Shown: positions 57,692 to 64,000 of the stretch, piece after piece
How the letters are laid out: the number at the start of each line of letters is the position of its first letter
Position numbering within the stretch: the stretch's first letter is position 1
NCBI RefSeq assembly: GCF_040054535.1
Contig: NC_090780.1
Span: 10,568,501-10,632,500 of the forward strand
From: Antennarius striatus
Taxonomy: Eukaryota > Chordata > Actinopteri > Lophiiformes > Antennariidae
Direction: 5' to 3'
Length of the DNA stretch: 64,000 nt
Position numbers and translations under genes: made by a program
Notes under the pieces: generated by a model
What the model was told of the DNA's origin: nothing
The model's database searches: none
Seen by the model: only the letters and a program-made list of their open reading frames with translations

Positions 57692-60070
57692 AAAAAAAAA
57701 ACCCAGACAAAATATAAAGTTTTCACTTTGTCTTGTAACAATCTTAACAGTTATTGTAAGAAATAACTTAAATTGTCAAATGAAACTTAGAGCCAATAAG
57801 GTTAAATAATTTGAGCACTATGAATGTGCTACAATAACAGTATTACTTACACAGATCGCTAAAGACAAACTAGACCAACCAGAAATCATTCAGTGAACTC
57901 TTTCCCCAGCTTCACCGTTTCGCCAGGTAGTGATGAACTGCTGTGATATTGTCATAAGATAGTAGTGACGCAGTACTCTAAACTTTGCACTTTGCTCCAG
58001 GGCTCCATGTTCCAGTAAAACAGTGCAGCTATTGATGAAATGCTGGGAAAGTGTGACCAAATAATTTTGTCGGGATATGAAATCTTTTACAGAATTTTTA
58101 AAATAAATCTACAACAACAACAACAACAAAAAGAATGAAGTGAATACCAAGAAACATTTTAGTGCACAGACTGGAATTTCCATTTTTAAGAGTTACAATA
58201 ATGAAAATAGATCATATAGTTTTCACCAGTCATTTAAAGCATCATTTCCCCTTTCTTTACTTTTTTCCAAATCATTTCATTTAAAACAATATTACTGTAT
58301 TCTATTTTTGTCTGTCTAGACTTTCGATATTTAATTTTAATTTAAACATAGATTCTAATTAGGAAGGACATGAGACAATCCACAGAAAGAGTTCAGTTTA
58401 CATCATGAACTACATACAACATCCACAACTGCCATCACTGACATTATGCTAAATAACAAAACCAAAGTTGGTTGATTGGTTGGTTGTGATGTGAACATTT
58501 GATTCTCATCCATAAAGACACGAAATATTGCACTATTTAAACAGAACACCTACATTATAAAACTCACTTTAATGATTTGAGCAACATTTGGAATGCCGGC
58601 TTTGCACAATCATGTTGACACAATGACCGTGCAAACATCAAAGGCCACCTCATAGCTACTGACTGTTTCAACCACACGTGGAATTTTAGTTCTGAACTAC
58701 AGAGACAACTGTGGTTGAATTTAAATTAAAATGAATTTTTATTATTTATGCTAAGATTACGCTGACATATTAAATCTTGTTTCCTGCCCCTTGTTTGATC
58801 GCATTCCTCTGCTCTTCTTGTATTCTTCTCCTTCTTAAATTTCTATAACATCTTAAATAGACCATCTCTTTTCAGGTTTTGACACAATTCCAAGGTAATT
58901 GATGTCAAGTTTTATCTTAGCATATGATTCCTCCTTAGTCACAAGCAGCTTTCATTTATTATCAGCACAGAAAATATTTATTTACATCAATATTCGTGGT
59001 CAAAATTTTCTATTTATCTGCCAAATAAAAATAAAAAGCACACCATAAACAGGGCATCTTGTCTCTTCCTCATTTCACACTAACCATTACATGACTGTAA
59101 GTGAACCTTAACACACTGCATACACGGATATTCTTGTCACTAAATTTTATGGTGGTCATAACACAGCGGAGCTTCCTTGTCGAAATTGTTATCATGCGGA
59201 GACCCGTGCACCAAGTGCACATCTGCCAGAACATATCATCTGCATGTGCAACAAGTTCTTGTCTAATGACAGAAAAGTTTTGTTCATGAATGCATAAGAT
59301 AATCTGCAAAGATGTCACAGTCATCAATCAATGACTCAGGTCTCCTGAAACAACTGCAGGGATGATAGAACTATTCCTTCACAAAGAAACAAGCCTCTAT
59401 TTAAAAAACTGTTTGGAACATTATGCAATGTAGAGTTCAATTACCGGTACTTATAAAAGATGACTGATAGCAGTTCTGAGATGTTTTCCTGAGGTTATGT
59501 AGAAAAGTCAGGTTTAACAGACACCGGATGTCTAACTTTGCAGTAAATACAAAAATGTGGTGACTATCTGACAAGCCCCAAACAAAGAAGCCCGATGAGC
59601 AAACATTATAATTTACGCGAATGTCGAATAAAAGAAAAGAAAAAAAAGGTACAACATGTGAACATGTGACAGGATGGTGGGATGCTGGTGATGCTATTTA
59701 TGATCGTCCTGTTTGTAAAATATTGTATACTATATTTGTAGTTATTTGGGGCCTCCTTCCCCAAATCTTGGAGGGGGAGGGGGCACAAACATTGGCATGC
59801 TTTCTCTCCCCTTGAAGTTTAACACATAGACAAGATTAAAGCAATGAATTTGCAGCTGGAATCACAACTGGCAAATAAACACATGGAGTGTTTAGCTTAT
59901 TAAATAAGTCACTGCCTATTGTTAGGATTTAGCTTCAGTATTTGGCTACGAATAATTAAAAGTAAATAAAGAGAGTTTGAGGTTGTACTTCAGTGGTGAG
60001 CACAGTGCTTCAGTCCTCTGTTGGATAAAAACACAGGTGGAGTAGAAACACGCACTAAACAGAGTCCTAC
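57692..60070 (-). other. h6pd 5'UTR intron
   Basis: Long AT-rich intron between the 37-nt noncoding exon and the coding ATG exon. It holds a (CAA)n tract at 58111-58130. No other feature recognised. Confidence 0.5.
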
Positions 60071-60107
60071 CTGTGAAGCTCCTGTGATGAAGTTCTCCAG
60101 ATTTCAT
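60071..60107 (-). other. h6pd noncoding exon 2 with upstream ATG
   Basis: 37-nt exon with acceptor cttatttcag and donor cag|gtagga. It opens with ATG. Joined to the next exon (from 57039), it gives a short upstream frame beginning MKSGELHHRSFTG that ends just past the main h6pd start, in a different frame. Confidence 0.5.
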
Positions 60108-60414
60108 CTGAAATAAGTCGGTCACGATCCCCAAATTAATGCGATTGTTAACTTATTTTACTATGAATCTAAAAAGAGTCTCCCTGACATCACAACGTCA
60201 GTCGGTTCGATCTCAGCAGCCAGAAAACATCAGAGAAACGTCCCTCATACACCTGCCGGCTGTCAAACGTCGCCTCCTCGCTGCTACAAACGATCACTGT
60301 TCCGTTTCCGTTCTGTCAGTCTGGACAGCATCGAGAGAAAGGCTTGTTTCAATAAATAATAACTATACAGGAAAGAAAACACTGCAGAGAAAGTCTAATG
60401 ACAGCGGTTCTTAC

Positions 60415-60560
60415 CGACAAACCTGCACCGTGGTCGCTTCTCCAGTCGGAACAGACGCTTCCTGTGCAGGTCACGTGACCCGGTCCTCCTGCTGACGTCA
60501 CTGTGAGAGTACTTTCTGTATTTGTCCGAAAACGTCCCGTTGCCGCTTTAAAGGTTCGTC
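60415..60560 (-). promoter_or_regulatory. h6pd first noncoding exon and promoter (CpG-containing)
   Basis: A donor cg|gtaaga at 60415/60414 ends a probable first exon. Upstream sequence to about 60560 is rich in CpG (cgttccgtttccgtt, ccggtcctcctgctgacgtc). The motif tgacgtca at about 60493-60500 is a perfect CRE. The start site was not located. Confidence 0.45.
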
Positions 60561-60867
60561 GTTTAGAACTCCGATCACTAGGCAGATGTGACGAAATGAT
60601 GGGAATCGCCATGTTAGTAAAACAAAGGATCTTGCTGTAGTTGAGCAGAAGAAGCTTTAGTCACACATTATCAGCAGCGGGACTCTTTACTCTGGTGGCT
60701 TTATCCTTGACTGACCGAGTTTGAGGGTGTCTGAGGGGGACTTCTACACATTTAACATGTGTAACTTCATGTCACGTCTATAGATAGTAAACAGTATAAA
60801 ATTAAGATATTAACAGTATAAAATTAAAATATAAACCATATAAAATTAAATTAAATCCATTCAACCC

Positions 60868-62440
60868 CGTGCTGACCTCGCCAACCCCCCCCCAACCTTG
60901 GCCTGATAGGCGAACTGGAGAGGGTCCATAGCACCCTGCACCCGTGGACGCATGACCAGTCGCTCTAGGGTCTTCATTACGTGGGAGGTAAGAGCGACCG
61001 GTCGGTGGTCGTTGAGCTCGGTCGGGCATCCTTTCTTGGGTACAGGGACGATGCAGGAGATCTTCCACAGTAACAGGACCCTCCCCAGCCGCAGACTGAG
61101 GTTAAACAATCGCTGCAAGGGGTCCCCCAGTTCCGAAGCACAGGCTCGGAGGGGTCTTGGGGAGACCTTAGCCTTATAGGGTCGGAGCCTCCACAGCGCT
61201 GTCGTCACCAGCTCTGCAGTGATGACGGTCTCAGTTGTGGTGGGAGCAGGAAGACGTGGCGAGGTTGGAAGGACAGTGGTTGAGGTGGGGCCATAGACCT
61301 TCGCAGTTCTTGGAGTGGGCTTGGGAGAAGTGGCAGGGATGGAAGGAGAGGAAGCACAGGAGGAGGGAGCATCAGTGGAGCGGTTTGAAGGACCGGGAGA
61401 GGCCTGCGACGAGGAGCCAGGAGTGGTGGGGGGGAGCTGAACCGATTGAAAAAGCTGTTTAGTTCATTCGCTTGTTCACTATTCCCCTCTACAGTACTGC
61501 ACCCTTTCTCGTGTCCGGTGATGGTTCTCATCCCATTCCAGACCTCCTGCACCTGGTTGCACGCCAGCTGCTTCTCCAGCTTCCTCCTGTACGCCTCTTT
61601 GGCCTCCCTCAGGCAGAGTCTCACTTCCTGCTGGGCCTTCCTCATCTCCTCCTCGTTCTTGCTCCTGAACGCCCGCTTCTTCCTATTGAGGACAGCCTTG
61701 ACTTCCTTTGTTACCCAGGGTTTGTTGTTGGGGTAACACCTGACTGTCCTGACAGGGGCCACGGTGTCCACGCAGAAGTTCAAGTAATCTGTAAAACACT
61801 GAGCTGCCCCCTCAATGTCCTCCCCATGTGAGCCCACAATAACATCCCAGTTGGTGGTCTGGAAGCAGTCCCTCAGCTTCTCTGCTTCCGGGGACCACCT
61901 CCTGACCTGCCGTGTTCTTGCTGGCAGCCGTTTCACCAGCGGAATGTAGGTGGGCTGTAGGTACACTAGGTTATGGTCTGATTTACCTAGTGGAGGGAGG
62001 GGGGTGGCGGTGTATGCCTCCTTGACATTAGCGTAGAACAGATCGATGGTTCTGTTCTTCCGTGTGGGACAGTCTACACACTGGACCATTGTGGGGAGAG
62101 ATGAGTCCAAGGTGACGTGGTTAAAGTCACCGGTGATAATGACGAGCTCCTCCGGGTGCCGGGTACGAAAAGCGGAGGTGGTCCCACAGATGGTCTCTCG
62201 TGCAGTCCGCACCTGGAGGGATGTAGACGGCGAGGACAATGACGTGTGAAAATTCACGCGCCAGGTAGTAGGGTCTGATGCTAACAGCAGTTAGCTCCAG
62301 ATCGCAGGTACACAGTGTTGATTTCACCGTCACATGTCCCAGATGGCACCATCTATCGTTGGTATAGATTATTAATCCACCTCCTTTCTTCTTGCCGGTG
62401 GTGTTCGTGTCCCGGTCCGCTCGTACAGAGGAGAAGCCGG
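60868..62440 (-). mobile_element. L2-like LINE fragment: endonuclease and start of reverse transcriptase
   Basis: Minus strand, in order: endonuclease pieces (GFSSVRADRDTNTTGKKKGG, WCHLGHVTVKS, VIVLAVYIPPGADC), then in another frame HPEELVIITGDFNHVTLDSS, LPPLGKSDHNLVYLQPTY, NKPWVTKEVKAVLNRKKRAF and KLEKQLACNQVQEVWNGM. The reverse-transcriptase opening follows: PLQRLFNLSLRLGRV, ISCIVPVPKKGCPTELNDHR, PVALTSHVMKTLERLV, DPLQFAYQAK. It stops there, so the catalytic half and 3' tail are missing. At least three frame changes are visible, and a low-complexity Pro/Leu-rich run separates the two parts. Confidence 0.8.
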
Positions 62441-62525
62441 TTATGTATATGTGTATATGTATACATATAAGTATATGTACAGTATATGTACACATATACA
62501 GTATGTATATGTCTATATGTATGTA
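62440..62525. repeat. (TATG)/(TA) rich simple repeat
   Basis: Irregular TATGTATA and ACATATA runs of about 85 nt at the upstream end of the L2-like fragment. Confidence 0.8.
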
Positions 62526-62635
62526 AAGGACAATAAATTGCTATACAGAGTGGGAATTAATCGAATAAAAAAAGGAATGAACATTTTCTGGATATGTGGA
62601 CAATAGATCTAGTATTAAACTAGAACCAATGTAGA

Positions 62636-62942
62636 AGAAGAAGAAGATATGGTTTATTGATCCCCACAGGGAAATTACATTTGTCACTCAGGTGTACATT
62701 TGTTACATTTTTGTGTTAGTTTTTCATACAGTATATACTGTATGTACAGACCCCTGAAACAACCACAGCACACAAGGGGGCCTATAAGCATGCAGCCTCG
62801 GCAGTGGCTGGGAGGTGAGCTGACGCCTCCCACCGTCAGCTCACACTCCGGAGATGTTCTGGCGGGAGAGGGAATCAATCCACTGATGGCTGGGCGATCT
62901 GTCTTCAAGACATCTGCTCTACCGCTGAGCCACTGCCGCCCC
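62636..62942 (-). repeat. tRNA-derived SINE with L2-type tail
   Basis: Minus strand: the head ggggcggcagtggctcagcg, then gtagagca gives an A box; gattgattcc gives a B box. The body is about 200 nt. The 3' end tgtaatttccctgtggggat plus caataaa and a (CTT)n tail is the L2/Rex-type LINE terminus. Possible short flanking repeats are atgtag on both sides. It is a different SINE family from 7281-7627. Confidence 0.7.
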
Positions 62943-62943
62943 A

Positions 62944-63344
62944 TGTAGTCAGAGACTGCAACATCCCGCGACACCCCTGAATACAAAATGTTACCCTGAC
63001 CTACTTGCATTATGTCAAAGATCAAAGCTAGTGCTCTGACCAACTTTCATAGATCAAAGCAGTAGCTTTGATCTACGGTCTTACACTGGCCTTCTCCCTC
63101 GTCTTTCTATCTTATCTTGTTCCCAAGTGTATAAAAGTTAAAATTTGACCTTGACCTAGTTTTCTCAAGGTCAAGGTCATCATTTCGTTTTCATCCCCTT
63201 TGCCGCCTGAGTAATGTGTTTTTTGTTACATCTTTCTATCTGCAATGGTTGCGGAGATATTTGGTGGACTAGCGGACAAACAAGCGCATGAACACACCAA
63301 CACTAACAATTTCAATACATCACCACTTTGAAGCGCGATGTAAT
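62944..63344 (-). repeat. hairpin-ended interspersed repeat (copy E)
   Basis: Inverted relative to copies A, C and D: it starts ctgcaacatcccgcgacacc and ends acatcaccactttgaagcgc gatgtaat. It has two TCAAGGTCA/TGACCTTGA motifs near 63148-63180 and an eroded direct repeat (tgtcaaagatca). It abuts the SINE. Confidence 0.7.
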
Positions 63345-63498
63345 AAACCAATCTGACTATACATGCATGAACTATGATTAGTGAAAGGACATCTTGTAGT
63401 GGCAGAAGGGTAGCTACATCAGCTTGTTCTCTTCATTTGAACTTTACTGTATGGTAAAACCAACATGATCAATTATTTAGGTTTTATGCACTGGTTTG

Positions 63499-63560
63499 TT
63501 AGGGTTGGGGTTAGGGTTTAGGGTCAGGATTAGTGCTATGGTTAGGGTCAATGTTAGGGT
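63499..63560 (+). repeat. short telomere-like TTAGGG tract
   Basis: Five TTAGGG units in 62 nt (63499, 63511, 63518, 63542 and 63554) separated by imperfect units. Too degraded and short to be a working telomere. Confidence 0.6.
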
Positions 63561-64000
63561 CTACTGGGTCTTTGGCATATATTTTAGTTGTGTTGTAGAG
63601 AAAACCTCATGTGCATCATCCAAAATAATATTCATACTCTTGTAAAACGGAGCTGATTGGAGCTAATTGTGTTTCATACATATACACTGTAGAGTTGACA
63701 CAGAATAGGTGGAATATAAATGTAAGTAAAGTGAAGAGGTTGACGCCCCCATGAATCTTTGACTTATATCTTTTTCTCTGTACATTTCTGAGGTTGGCAC
63801 AAGGGTGAACAGAGTGATTTTAGACACTGTATATTCTCTGTTTCTTTATCTTTACAGACCTGACTGCAAAAATATTCTATCTAATTTTTTTTTTTTTACC
63901 CAAACATCCTCAAAATGGTTTACATTCCGAACATTTTCACTAGTTTCTGTCTTTGTCTGTCCAGCTGTTGACTGCAGGCTGTCATCTGAACAAGATTGAC
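63561..64000. other. unannotated right end
   Basis: No exon, repeat or RNA recognised. A possible acceptor (tatctttacag at about 63857) is not followed by a credible coding exon. Confidence 0.4.

Noticed and set aside
61205-62257. 350-codon minus-strand frame that looks like a gene
   Set aside because: It is the endonuclease to reverse-transcriptase linker of an L2-like LINE; the Pro/Leu-rich end is degenerate.

Overview
This is a teleost (ray-finned fish) nuclear genomic window. The protein-coding genes have short exons with GT-AG introns and vertebrate orthologues. The repeats are typical of teleosts: RTE/Rex3-like and L2-like LINEs, tRNA-derived SINEs with tetranucleotide tails, Tc1/mariner remnants, hAT-like and TA-flanked MITEs, and (CA)n tracts. 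No LTR element, CRISPR array or complete cellular tRNA/rRNA gene was seen. All gene calls rest on translations and splice-site phase worked out by eye; nothing was searched against a database.

Layout from left to right. (1) 1-6.0 kb: the last three exons of hmga2 (+), with a long 3'UTR carrying let-7 seed matches. (2) 6.57-10.92 kb: a C3orf18-like gene (-), convergent with hmga2. It is complete in four coding exons and its introns hold a SINE and a 2-kb Rex3/RTE-like LINE. (3) 11.1-13.0 kb: a Tc1-like remnant, a SINE and a young RTE 3' fragment. (4) 14.2-16.1 kb: a calml6-like EF-hand gene (-) in five exons. (5) 16.9-22.3 kb: a repeat block with a SINE, a transposase remnant, and an L2-like LINE split by a nearly full-length RTE LINE that is itself interrupted by a foldback insertion. 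An unidentified terminal exon (-) follows at 22.4 kb. (6) 23.2-36.3 kb: gnb1 (+), complete. (7) 38.3-41.2 kb: tardbp (+), complete. (8) 42.7-44.4 kb: cenps (-), complete. (9) 46.7-49.5 kb: ndufb2 (-), complete. (10) 51.0-52.3 kb: a tentative set of exons (+) for an unrecognised membrane protein. (11) 54.4-60.4 kb: h6pd (-), complete coding sequence plus two 5'UTR exons. (12) 60.8-63.6 kb: an L2-like LINE fragment, a second SINE type, a hairpin-ended repeat and a short telomere-like tract.

The genes do not form a pathway. From my knowledge of the human map, calml6, gnb1, tardbp, cenps and h6pd all map to human 1p36, so the core is a conserved block. hmga2 (12q14), C3orf18 (3p21) and ndufb2 (7q34) come from elsewhere. 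I found no convincing undescribed multi-gene system. The observations I rate highest are the unidentified exons (22.4 kb and 51-52 kb), a repeat family that spreads nuclear-receptor-like half-sites, the three-level nested insertion, the altered lactonase motif in h6pd, and the 3' tail shared by a SINE and a LINE.
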